A DNA stretch of 35,881 nt from Syncephalis plumigaleata (lineage: Eukaryota > Zoopagomycota > Zoopagomycetes > Zoopagales > Piptocephalidaceae). The notes under the pieces are model-generated. The model ran no database searches, was not told where the DNA came from, and saw only the letters and a program-made list of their open reading frames with translations. Position numbers and translations under genes: made by a program. Below are positions 13,397 through 24,800 of the stretch, piece after piece (positions within the stretch are counted from its first letter, which is position 1; each line of letters opens with the position of its first letter). The stretch spans positions 1 through 35,881 of the forward strand of contig JAIXMF010000122.1 of assembly GCA_025201365.1 (NCBI GenBank), given 5' to 3'.

Positions 13397-13800
13397 ATCT
13401 ACTATAAAGTAAAATAAACTACTCGGATACATTCATATCTATATTCTATTGAATACAACATCTTATACTGGAACAATATCGAGATTACACGGCAATGGTC
13501 ATCATCAGTGTCGTGATTGAAGTTGTACTGATTGAATTGGTATTACTCCAAGTATCATGTCATATTTGAGTGATGACAACCTTAAGCGAATCATCCAATC
13601 CATCCACGCCAACACACTTGATAGTATACATCGCACACTCTACACACAACGCAATACACGCACGTATTCATTTCTCTGCCGCCGTTTTATCCGCTTTATT
13701 ATTACTTACTTATTGGCACGATCTAGCTAGCCAGCCAGAGTATAAACCACCTTTGCCCGTTTAACAATTGTCACCTTGTTATTTTATTAGTACATTTACC
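13330..13800. other. Intergenic region with ATT microsatellite and ERV25 promoter
   Basis: A run of about eleven ATT/TTA units (about 13363-13395) follows the AGC1 stop. A TATAAA at 13741-13746 lies 60 bp upstream of the ERV25 start codon and is a plausible TATA box. The 13570-13764 open frame is low-complexity and unsupported. Confidence 0.5.
13741..13746 (+). promoter_or_regulatory. TATAAA box upstream of ERV25
   Basis: A perfect TATAAA lies 60 bp before the ATG of the p24 gene, a normal spacing for a TATA promoter. No experimental support is visible. Confidence 0.4.
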
Positions 13801-14802
13801 ATGCTGGGCAGCATTGCAGCGCGTGTCTTTATCACACTTACTTGTCTGGCAGTATTTGCCAATGCCTTAAAGTTTAACATGGCCGCAGTGCCATACGCGG
13901 CAGGCAAAAAGAAATGCTTTACCCAATGGGTTCCTCAGAATACACTGGTCATGTTGAATGTTAACGCATCTCCTGGAGCACATATGCGTGTTGATGTTGA
14001 GGTAGGTGGATCATCTCATCTTTCATCTTGATTGCTCGTTTTCAAGTCAGATTAGCGATAGTTTCTGTCATTATTATCGATATCGATATTGCTCTCTATG
14101 CTATCTGCTCGAGTCAAATATACGTGTGTGTGTATAGAAATAGCTAAAATAACATTATAATCTGTTTATCTTACAGGTATCCGATCTTACCGAGAGCCGC
14201 AACGAATATGCACGCAAAAAGGATATCACCGAAACTAAAATCGCGTTTACTACACATGAATTCTCCGATATATCAGTCTGTATTATGAATCATCTTGCTC
14301 AAGGTAATAGCGATAGCAGTAGTGGACATGTTTAGTGAATGACGTGCTAATATTCTATTTACATATGTGCTACTTTAATTGTGCGTGTTCACATAAACAC
14401 TAGGCTATACGCAGGGACCCGAGTTCTTCCGTCGTATTGAAATGCATTTGGACGTTGGCGCAGATGCAATTGACTATGACACCATTGCTAAGCGCGAGAA
14501 ATTGAAACCAATGGAAGTTGAATTGCGACGACTAGAGAAGATGGTTGAGGAGATTGTCGATGACATTGAGTATCTTAAGCGACGTGAAGCCAAGATGCGC
14601 GACACTAATGGTACGTTCATTTGCACAATTACCCGGTAGATATATAACAGTTTACTTACTTGTACATCATTCTATTTGTGTAGAATCTACCAATGAGCGC
14701 GTTCAATGGTTCAACATTCTGTCTATCATTGCGCTTATCGGTCTTGGTCTATGGCAACTCGTGTATCTACGCCAGTTCTTCCATTCAAAGAAACTTATCT
14801 AA
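13801..14802 (+). CDS. ERV25: p24 family cargo receptor, delta type (Erv25/TMED10), four exons
   Basis: p24 proteins cycle between ER and Golgi in COPI/COPII vesicles and select cargo such as GPI-anchored proteins. Exons: 13801-14001, 14177-14303, 14404-14610, 14684-14802; 217 residues, the standard family size. Visible parts are an N-terminal signal peptide (cleavage likely after ...FANA, residue about 22), a GOLD domain with the disulfide cysteines of KKCFTQW and VCIMNHL, a coiled coil (about 140-175: [19 protein letters not shown]), the juxtamembrane TNERVQWFN, a membrane helix and a short tail with YLRQFF and the C-terminal dilysine KKLI. The FF plus KKXX combination is the classic COPI-binding tail. 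Confidence 0.96.
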
Positions 14803-15339
14803 GGGTAAATATTAAGCGAGAATGTTTGGTATTAGTCTTTAAACGGAATTTTCATATCCAGCGAATAAAAGAGCTGTACGGCGTATTGTTTCTATTCGTA
14901 TCACATAATATGTTCTTTGAAATAAGGATTATGCATCCGATGCTGCTTGTGGTTTAAGCCATTCAAGTAAAAACGTATTATGGCGTACCATTCATTCTAT
15001 ACGTCGTATAGGGCAATAGACATTGTCATCTAATAGTCAATTCCAATAGAATGATGATGACTTATTAGGAATGGGAATGATGCCATTGTAATTGTTATTC
15101 CTGTTCAGTATTCATTGATTTGAACCATTGATTTATCGTTTGGCTGCTTACAAATGTAATAATAATGCGTGATCACAAACATGGATGCCGATACTCGTGT
15201 ATTCACTTAATATCATTGCTCATACAAAACATCAAAGCAATGAAGAAATAGAAGATGATACTATTGTGTTTATACATTCTTGAATGAGTAAGCTAGTGTA
15301 TATCATAGGGTATTCAAAGAATTACGATAATTATAATGG
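14803..15339. other. Intergenic region between ERV25 and the microexon gene
   Basis: This is AT-rich sequence between two convergent genes and presumably holds both 3' UTRs. An AATAAA lies at about 14863-14868 for the plus strand. No open frame with domain similarity is seen. Confidence 0.5.
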
Positions 15340-18300
15340 TCAAAACACGACATATTTATTCAATAAATGATTGAATGATCTTGTAGATGTACTTGTTGCT
15401 GTTGTACCAAGGAATAATGACTTGAATAGCATGGACACTAAATGAGGGTCTTGCACCAATACATTCTTGACTTGAATACCTATAATATCTACTTGATGAT
15501 GTCCTTGTCTTGTTCTGTAATCATAATGGATTAGTATGGGTATGATCATTGTGGATTATCACCTCACCATTCCTCAAGATGTCTTAACAATTAACGTGTA
15601 TTCCATTACAATTAATGCGGTATTTGTTATCGTCATACTGCCAACTTACAAGCTATCATACAATCATACGCATATCGTATCGTACATTGATTGTAATCAG
15701 TGTATAGCCTATGATAATCGGAAAGATAACTTACAATCTGATGTATGTCAGCATACGTGGATAACATCCCCCATTGCAATGAGTAATGCGTATACATTGA
15801 CTGGCATGCTCACTTACTTCCTATTATTATTGTTATTTACAATCCACATGGATCGAGTATCACATTATCATTGAGTGATCATACACGATCATCGGAAATA
15901 CCAGCTTACTTGCTATTCGATATGATTGTATCGGATTGCATATCACACATCGATTAGTTGTACATCATGCATTGTGGCTATGCCTTCGTTTGACTTACAT
16001 CCTGTGTTATGCCATTGTGAATGAGCCATGTTACATGTTGCAATCAATGAATCATCCATCGTAGTCGAGATGATTGCTTACTTTCTATTGCCCATTATTG
16101 TATATTAGTCAAGTCGTATTGCATTTAGCATAGCATAGCTTGTCATCAATCCATTGACTTGCCTCCTGTTGTATGTTATTATGCATGGATTGCATGTCGT
16201 ATTGCCATTAGCACATGACATATCACGATCGAATCACTGGCTTGCCTTCTGTTAATCCGGTAATACGTGAATTGTATGCCACATATCGTCATTAGCATGC
16301 CATACATAAAATGAAAAATGCTATCCTACTTTCTTCTATCATACATGATCATACATAAATTATACGACACGAACAGTTAGTTCACCGTATACCTTAATTG
16401 CTATATTAGCTTACTCGCTGTCATGTATCATCATAGGAAGACCATATGTTAATTGCAGTTGGTTCACCATATGGTAACAATCATTCTATTAACCTACTAT
16501 CTGTCATTCATGAACACATGCGAATTGCATGCCACATCGCAATTAGTCCATCGTATGGGGTAAGCACTACGCCAACTCACCAGCTGCCATGCATAATCAT
16601 ACAAAATTCGTGGCATTATAATTAGCTTATCGCACGCTGCGACAAATATGTTTGTTTACCAGCTGTCATTTGTGATCATTCATGAGTTGTATGCCAATTT
16701 ATAGTTAGTTCACCGCATGTTAAATCGTGTACGTTAACTTACTTCCTGTCACATATAATCATATAGGAATCATATTCCGCTCTACAATTAATTCGTCGTA
16801 TGCTGTACTCATTATGTTAATTTACCATCTGACATTAATAAAAATGCATCAAGCATATGACCGAGTTACAATTAGTTTGTCGTGTGCTATGATCGATGCG
16901 TTAACTTACTTCCTGTCGTGTGTAATCATGCGGGAATTATATTTCGATTTACAATCAGTTCATTGCATAGTGAAATCACTATGCTAACTCACTTTCTGTA
17001 GTGAGTAATTATACGGGAATTGTATGATGTACCATGATCAGCTCATTGTATGCTATGGTCAACGTGCTAACTCACTTTCTATCGTTCATAACCATATGCG
17101 AATTGTATGTCATATTGCAATTATTATCTTGTGTACTACAATCAAAATACTAGCTTACCGACTGATACGCATAATCACATAGGAATTGTATGACATAGCA
17201 CTATTAGTGTATCGCTTGCAGTACCCATTATATTACATTACCACCTGATATACATAATCATATAGAAAGTTTATGTCAATTACAATCAGTTCATTGCACG
17301 TCATAGTTGCATATTGACTTACAGTCTACCATGCATAAGCATAGATTGACGATGTTTTACACAATAATTAGTTTATCATACGTTGTGGCCACTCTGCTAA
17401 CTCACTCTCTATCATTCATAAATGCATATGGATTGCATGTCACGTCACGATTAGCATATCACTCATTGTCATTATAGTACTAGCTTACTATTCGCTGTGC
17501 ATAATCGTATACAAATCATGTGCCACATTCCTATTAGTGCACTGTCTATTGTCATTAACATGCTAGCCTACCTTCTGTTGTACGTGATAGTACGTGGATT
17601 GGTTGTATTCCACACTCCAATCAATGTCTCGTATGCTTCACTCGAAATGATAACTTACGGCCTAGTGTATTCCATAGTCATAGGTGAGCTACATTTTAGG
17701 GTTGTAGTCCACGTGATAACTTACACTCTATGTTGTGTGATCACCATACACACACACATATATATGTATATGAATTGTATGAAGCATTTCACTTAGCATG
17801 TCATCCATTATGATTATTGTGATTATTATTAGAATGCTAGCTTACATCTTTCTGCATGTGTTGTTACAAGTCAATCATGTATCATACTACAATCAGCATA
17901 CTGTATCCTATAGTCATCATAATGACTTGCCTCCTATTATTCGTAATAATAAATAAATAATACTTTGATTAGTATGCCGTATACTGACACTGGAATGCCA
18001 ACCTACAATCTATGCCGTGTAATCATCCATCATGATCCATGTTCCTCATTTCGATTAACACATCACACATATCACCATAGGAATGTCTAGTTACCCTCTG
18101 TTACATGGATGCATGCGTGAATCATCAATCAGCTTGTAATTAACCGATCGCACATTGCAATAATCATCACTTACATACTATTACTCGTAATCATATGTGA
18201 ATTGTATGCCATAGGGTAATGAGTACATCGACTAGTAAGACTGGAATGCTAACTTCTTACAATCTATTATGTATGTGTGTGTGTGTGATGCATTGCTATT

Positions 18301-19220
18301 AACACTTTATGCATTAGTATGGAAATGTCCACTTACATACTGGTGCAATCATATGCGAAGAGAATGATGATTGTTGTTGTTGTTAGTAGTACATTATACG
18401 ATGATGCTAGACTAACAACTTACATCCTGTTACAGGTCATCGTACACGTATCATGACATGTCAACTTGTAATGAGCACATCGTATGCTATGATCGAAATG
18501 ATCACCTACATGCTGTCATATATATATGTGTGTGTGTGTGGAATGGCAAGTGAAGCAATTGTGTCATTGCAATTAGCATGACGTATACTGCAATCAGAAT
18601 ACCGCCCACTTACAATCTATTACGCGTCATCATCGGTGAATCGAATGCCACATTCCAACGAGTGCTCGCTTACCCACTAATGCATGCAACCATACGTGAA
18701 TCAAATGGCTCATTACAATGATACTAGTAGCTTACAGGTTCCTATGCATGATAATCATACGGGAATCGATTGCCACATTCCAATGAGCGTATGGCATAGT
18801 ATCATCGTGATTCACAACTCACCTCCTATCATACGAGTATTGCAATCAGTACGTTGTATGTTTATTTAGACAGAATATCAACTTACGTCTGAATCTAGAA
18901 TAGTAATATATGATTTTGATTTACATTCCAGTCAACACGATGTATGTCATGCTCACTCGTTATTTAACTCACCAGCTATGATTGACAGCATCATAGGTGA
19001 CATCATCATTAGTATCGCAATCAATGTCATACGATATAGACTTACCATCTATTGATTGTCATTAGAAAGACCATTAGATAGTAGTATTACAATTAGTATG
19101 TTGACTAGTATCGATGATGATGATGATGATAGAAATACCAGGGGAATTTGATGATACGGATGTTGTATCATTGACTATAGGCTGGCTGTTATTGTTATTG
19201 TTATCAGCAGATGATTCCAT
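15340..19220 (-). CDS. Unidentified gene built from about 42 consecutive microexons, mostly one codon each
   Basis: I do not recognise the product. Exon 1 (19139-19220) starts MESSADNNNNNSQP and ends in phase 1 (CCT G). Microexons in transcript order: 19046-19048 ATG; 18973-18975 CTG; 18887-18894 ATTCAGAC; 18823 GAG; 18736 GAACCT; 18674 TGG; 18614 ATT; 18510 CAT; 18424 GAT; 18337 TAT; 18261 ATT; 18175 TAT; 18095 AGG; 18007 ATT; 17931 GAG; 17846 AAAGAT; 17725 AGT; 17659 GCC; 17572 AAG; 17489 CGAATA; 17406 AGA; 17323 ACT; 17242 GTG; 17159 TCG; 17076 AAA; 16993 AAA; 16910 GAA; 16826 ATG; 16743 GAA; 16660 CTG; 16581 CTG; 16498 ATA; 16415 CGA; 16330 AAGAAA; 16246 AAG; 16163 GAG; 16082 AAA; 15999 GAT; 15910 CAA; 15818 GAA; 15735 ATT; 15650 CTT (lowest plus-strand coordinate given). 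Each is preceded by CAG or TAG and followed by GTRAGT-like or GCAAG sequence. After the 8-nt exon everything stays in phase 0, reading EEPWIHDYIYRIEKD and later, with S/T cap, SKKEMELLIRKKKEKDQE, a charged helix. The other two phases contain stops. The last exon begins at 15514; its frame is unresolved: 15340-15514 holds an open frame including VDIIGIQVKNVLVQDPHLV, and an alternative frame ends at 15356. The peptide might instead be non-functional. Confidence 0.72.
15653..19138 (-). repeat. Tandem array of about 42 homologous introns, period about 83 bp
   Basis: Read on the plus strand this is a highly diverged satellite whose units carry CTAACTTAC-NNN-CTGTCAT. On the minus strand each unit is a complete intron: a GTAAGTTAGC-like 5' end, a middle with GCATACGATG and ACTAATTG, then GTGGCATACAATTC, CGTATGATTATG and a GACAG/ATAG 3' end. 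Thirteen of the introns are exactly 80 nt and most others are 76-90; outliers (57-63, 101, 118) reflect internal loss or growth of CA/TA runs. Similarity between units is partial, so the array is old. No similar motif is visible in the other introns of the window. Confidence 0.85.
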
Positions 19221-20157
19221 GTTGATATTGTCCTAATGGAAGAGCAAGAGAAACAAACAAACAAACAAGCAAACGAAATGGAGTAATGAGTATAGAATAG
19301 AATAAAAAGAGTAGATACGCTTGATGATGATGATGATAAGATGAATCAATTATCATTGTTTATTTATAGGTGGAATAGGCGTAATACAACAATGCCCTGC
19401 AGAATAGACAAATCGATATCATCGCATATCCAATAATTGCTTCTGAGTGATGCTACCATGCATGAATGTCGCCTTTGTCCTAATGAACATCAAACAGGCT
19501 GTAATTGTGCCATGTCAATCATATGGATATTGGACAGTAGATACGCAATTAAATTGGTCACATCTAGACACTTTTACCTGATCCACAATGACTACTACTA
19601 GTATCTATCAGTATGACAGCACATTCATTGATTGATTACAGATGCTACATTTACTTGATACTAATTAAACAATGAGATATACGCTGACTTGCCATTGTTA
19701 ATGGATGATGTGGTGTAAACATGAATAGGCTAAGGTATTGAGTGTATGATTGCGTCATCAGTTCTAGTGAGATCAACAAGCAATATCCACGCATACAAAT
19801 CATTCCTCTTAGCATGAATGTACAACGTATGAGCTATTACCATTTGGCCATACATACAACTAGTGAGTGACATGATCAATTGAGTATAGACATGCTAGTC
19901 AATACAGATCATTCATTAATCTATTAGCAATGATAGACACGATATGAATATCACATATTTATTTGATACTGCTTATTGTCCTATTAATATGGAATTACTA
20001 CATATTCATACTGGATACAAGTAGTGCTTATTCGATGTTGAATGTTGTAAGCTGAAATTATTGTGTAAATATCGCTTGAATTGGAATAAATGGCATTAAA
20101 TTTATTTTTTATTTTTTTGTTTTTGAATCAGTAAATTCTATCCTTATTACTGCTTCA
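19221..20157. other. Divergent intergenic region between the microexon gene and BRD7/9
   Basis: About 0.94 kb separates the two start codons, unusually long for this window. Simple runs occur (AAAC near 19252-19270, ATG near 19321-19336, a T-rich tract near 20100-20122). The array motif does not continue here, and no coding exon could be supported; 5' UTR exons cannot be excluded. Confidence 0.5.
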
Positions 20158-21667
20158 ATGACAAGTCATCATCAAAGTAGCGCGGACGACGCTGACCACG
20201 ATACAGAGGCACGTTCGCAATCGTCCAAACGTAAGCGTGATGCAGACAAACGAGCCAAATCGAATGCTGGCACGAGTAGCATGCGCAAGCGTGATTTCTG
20301 GTCTGGTTTAACCCGATTCCTGGACGCATTCTTCAGGTTAGTTGCCACGAGCTATTTCCCTTCAGCACTAGTAAGCGCGAATATCACTATTACAGGAAGG
20401 ATGCGTATGGCTTTTTCCACGAACCTGTGGATACTACGCTGGTAACGGACTATCTTACGGTGATACGCGAACCAATGGACTTGACCACTATGCGGAACAA
20501 AGTGCAACAACAAGTGTATACGACTCTAGATGAATTTCGCGTAAGTACTACTTCATCTACTAGATACCAATCGTTGTAGTTGCGATTTCATCATACTCAT
20601 TATACAATTAGAGTGATATCAAGTTGATATGCGATAATGCGCGTATCTACAATAAACCGGATACAATTTATTATCGCGAGGCCAGTCGATTGTGGGAGTA
20701 TGCCGATCGCGTACTTACTAAGAGCGGGTCGCATTTACACTTGCCCGGGAAGGAGGAGGAGTCCGAGCCGACAACACCACTTCCACAGGAATCATTCGAG
20801 TGGAATAGGAAACAAGTAAATGAAGAAGAGGTTGATGTAGTTGGTATACTGGCCGATAGTCAACCAATCTCGAAAACGAATAGTGGCACGACAGTTACAA
20901 CATCAGAGATAGCACGTACATCCACGTCAAACGCGGAAAAGACATCATCTTATACCGCTATCAATTCGCCTCGTAAGTAGCGTTTATTGCATAGTACCAG
21001 TAATCAACTAGCTCACAATAATGATGTATGTTATTGCTATCATTATTACTATCATTATCGTAGCACCAGCAAAGAAGCCTGCATATCATAATATACGTCG
21101 TCGTAAGTATGTGGATGCATCATTTCGTACATTGGCCGATGGCAGTTTTAAAGAGTGTAAGTGATTGTGAATAGCCAATTGCAATTCAACGTAAAGCTCA
21201 TGATATAATGTGCCATTTATGATTGTCCTAGTTCAACAGGATCAATGGCTGGCCAGTCTGCCTGATTATGGCCAGTTGCCGACCATTAAGGTGACATCGA
21301 ATGTCAATAAGAGCAATGAGATTATAGAGAAACAAGGTAGCTACTGCGTATATTATATTTATATTCATCAATAGTAAATATTAAAATTTACTTTCATGTA
21401 GCCGGTTTACTTGATTATGGTCCATTTGCACGATTAACGCCCAAGAACCCGCCACCTACTGCTGATCGTGCCATGTATCTATTCTCTAGTTATGGCGACG
21501 AGATTGGAGAGGCATACGCGCGCAGTCTTGAGGCATTCACCTGCGACATGGACGATGACGTTAAACTGATTGTACACGAGCGACTAAACCGATTGTCGGA
21601 AGGTGCACACGCGATTGTGCATCAAGTGGTGAATATTGCCGCTGCACAACAAACAAAGCATAAATAA
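20158..21667 (+). CDS. BRD9: BRD7/BRD9-like bromodomain protein, six exons
   Basis: Animal BRD7/BRD9 are acetyl-lysine readers of PBAF and ncBAF SWI/SNF complexes. Exons: 20158-20336, 20396-20540, 20612-20972, 21064-21156, 21232-21336, 21402-21667; 382 residues. A Lys/Arg-rich N-terminus with KRKRDADKR is followed by the bromodomain (about residues 48-140) with the BRD7/9-type GFFHEPV shelf, the REPMDLTTMRNKV ZA/AB region and the acetyl-lysine asparagine N122 in CDNARIYNKPDTIYY. An acidic Ser/Thr-rich linker leads to a C-terminal region (GLLDYGPFARLTPK, YGDEIGEAYARSL) resembling the conserved BRD7/9 C-terminal domain. The bromodomain is certain; the assignment to BRD7/9 rather than another bromodomain class rests on the GFF shelf and the C-terminal part. 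Confidence 0.9.
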
Positions 21668-21807
21668 TTAATTTAGAGAAGAGCTAGGGATATAGTTCAT
21701 TTTGTAATAAACCAAATAATTAGTAATAATACTATAGAAGCACTAGATAGATTTGGGAAGGGAATGAAACTGAATAGAGGAATGATAATAATAATAAAGT
21801 GATAGCG

Positions 21808-24800
21808 TTAAATACGCGATGCAGTAGATGAAGCAATGGTGTGTGATTGCATCATATTTCCCGATTCGTAAGAAGCACGACGACTAGCGCTTAAGCTATG
21901 TGACATCGACTTGTACTCGTTGGCCAGCGTGTTATGTAAGGCTTGACTGGCCAGTTCACCTCGTGGAATTTGTTTGGTTGGCGAGTCAACGGCAAACGGC
22001 AAAGGAATCTCACGAATGGCACGGAAGTTACCGCAATTATTGACGTGCTAAAAGAGAGAATAACGCGATAATATGTCATTAGAGGCACTGGGACATCATA
22101 ATGGCTCTCGTTTACGTATATCAGATACTTACCTCGTTCTCCATACGATAGAAATTCCATTGGAAACGACTAGTTTTACGCATTAATCAATGATCATGTT
22201 AGTATAAGATGATGCTAAAGCTAATCGAGGGATACCGTTGACTTACCGTAGGATTTCTATTACAGCGAGTACGAAGGCAACAATGCGATGATCGTAGAAG
22301 ATGCCCCATAAACTGGGAGAGATATTTAGTAGCCAAGCGGCACGTAGGAATAGATCCGATCCCATTGCAAAGTAGTAAGCCTAGCATCCATTGTGGTTAG
22401 TAGTGTAATGCAATTATTAGCGATTGAAATTATTGACGATTTACCGATTTGTAAGGAAAGACGAGCTCATCTCGTAGAAATCGATTTTTACTATTAGGCT
22501 GGAAGAATCCCCAATCCATGTAAAGATCCCAGAAGGTAGCATAACCAGTCACTAATACCGATACGATCAACCATAGTATATTCCAAATAGGTGACTCTAT
22601 TAGTAAGATAAAGGAAAAGTTGGTTAACATTAATTACTACTACTAGGATATGTATTAGTTATATAATACTTGCGTGTGATGCGATAAGCAGCCGCTAGAA
22701 ATGCTACAGAGATTGTGCCCGAGTATTTGAGTGCATTGGCAAGATGAGGCCATGCTGCTTTGGAATCATGATAACGACGAATGCATTGCATTAGACGCCA
22801 GAATGGTGGTAACACGGCAATGAATGGGGTCAACCAACTACGCTGATAATCACAATGAGCACCTGTGTAAAGACAAACAAACATATTAATATATTTGTAG
22901 ATAAGTAGATAAGCAAAAATGCTATAGATGACCCACCGAGTTCGTCCCAGTTGGTAGCGTAGGTGCATGCCGTCAACTGTAGCATGGTGAATAGATAGAT
23001 GAGACTACAAAGTTCATCAGCAATGAAAAAGTCCCGGAATTGAACATTGAATAAACCACTGAAAATGATACGTGTCTAATCGAGCAATGATGATTAGTAC
23101 GAGAGTGCGCATACATACACATATAGAGATAGTAGGATGTTTACTTACCGCAACGATGATAGACCAGCGTCGAGCAGAGTGATAGAGTACTTTAAATGGT
23201 AGAAACAATAGTGTCAAAATAATAAGAATAAATATAGCAGGGAAATATCGTGCCGGCAGAACGTTAGGCCAGGGATCGGTCATGGCAAACGCAAGACAAT
23301 AGGCGAATATAACAAAAAATACACCAGGAAACTAGTAGTAATAGAGTAAGTAATTATGGAATAGTGAAATATACAATATATGCGCGTGTGTGTGTGTTAT
23401 GATAGTTTACCTCTAGAAATTGATAAAAGTGCAAGTGATCACGGGGATCCACCTCAAATATAAACTTGTAATTGACGTGATAACGTGTCCAAGCTCGTAC
23501 GTTAACGGCGAATAGTAGCATGAAGAGTACAGGCAAGAAGAAACTACTAAAAATTTGTAATAGACGAGAATCTAACGAGTCTCTTTCCGCTCCATGATTC
23601 AATACTGTATCGAGTAATAGGTAATGTCAATGATACACGTTAGACATGATGATCAATGATTATAGTAAGTCAACGCTATTCACCTGAATGAAGTGCATAA
23701 AGAAGGGCTGGAATACCCAGTCCTAGATATAAACCAAAACGAAACGTTGGTGCTCGGAATGACTATATACATATACACATATCAACATTAATTAGCTATT
23801 TCTAGTGTATTTACAATCTGCGATATTATACTTGCGTGTGTTTCTTCTGTAGGTAGTCTAAGTAATTGCATAGCTCGTCGTCGTGATCCATCCTCGAAAT
23901 ATTTAGTGAATAGTTCCTATTGTATAATAAGATGTATTAACTAATCTATTGATACAATGCCAATGAAAACGAGTCATTTACCTCGGCTCTTCCCTGGGTC
24001 GTTTGAAGATTGACCGGCTGATTGAATTTGTAGTCCTCCATCTTCTTCAGGTACAGCTCCTTACACTCATTACCAGTCATCTGGAATAGTGTAGTTCGAA
24101 TAAATACACATATTAGTCAGTTAGCGAACCTAGTGGTGCAATACTAATCACTACTGCTCTACACATGATCACTAGTTTACCTTGTCAAACTTTTTAAGAA
24201 TCTTGACAAATCCAGTTTGATTCAATGCCTAACATATGGATTAGTAAATGCATTAATGGCCGTTGCATCTACTTACTCGATAGTTCTGTAAAAGTCTGAT
24301 ATTACGATAAAATTCAAGTAACGCTTTACGAATACGTCGTTTAGCAGCTTTTGCCTGATTCTCAATGCGATGCTCCTCCGATAATGAAGCGGTAATGGCC
24401 TCACGCTCAGTATTAATGGAGGGTGTAGGCGAGGGTGATGGATGCCATGCATTCCCCAATTGACGTAGATAGCCAACATTAGCAGTTTGTAAACGAGTGA
24501 TTATGCCATTGGATGTCGATGCTCTCATTTCATCTGTTAAGGAAACGGTCAATGGAATAACACCGCTCTCCATGTTACGTGGAGAGGGTGCAGCTATACA
24601 AATGTAATCACATACATACATACATATCATAGATGTTAGTATTATTGTCGTATAATCAAATACAAACGAATGATTCATGCATGCTTACCCGTAAGAGAAA
24701 TGGGTAGATTAGCCGATGTTATTTGTTTATTCTCGTAGGCCACCACCATTTCACATTGTTTCTGTAGTAATTCTAATCGTTCCACTAGCTTGACCTCATT

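Noticed and set aside
16727-17796. Plus-strand open frames of 86 and 99 residues in the array
   Set aside because: They run across the diverged repeat units, have no domain, and lie antisense to the microexon gene.
15560-19100. Regularly spaced repeat that could be a CRISPR array or an ordinary satellite
   Set aside because: The conserved words are splice sites in correct order on the minus strand, the spacing between acceptor and donor is 3 or 6 nt, and the genome is eukaryotic; CRISPR does not fit.
19221-20157. Continuation of the microexon array into the upstream intergenic region
   Set aside because: A few GTAA and GCAAGT words occur, but none shows the YAG-NNN-GT spacing or the shared intron core.
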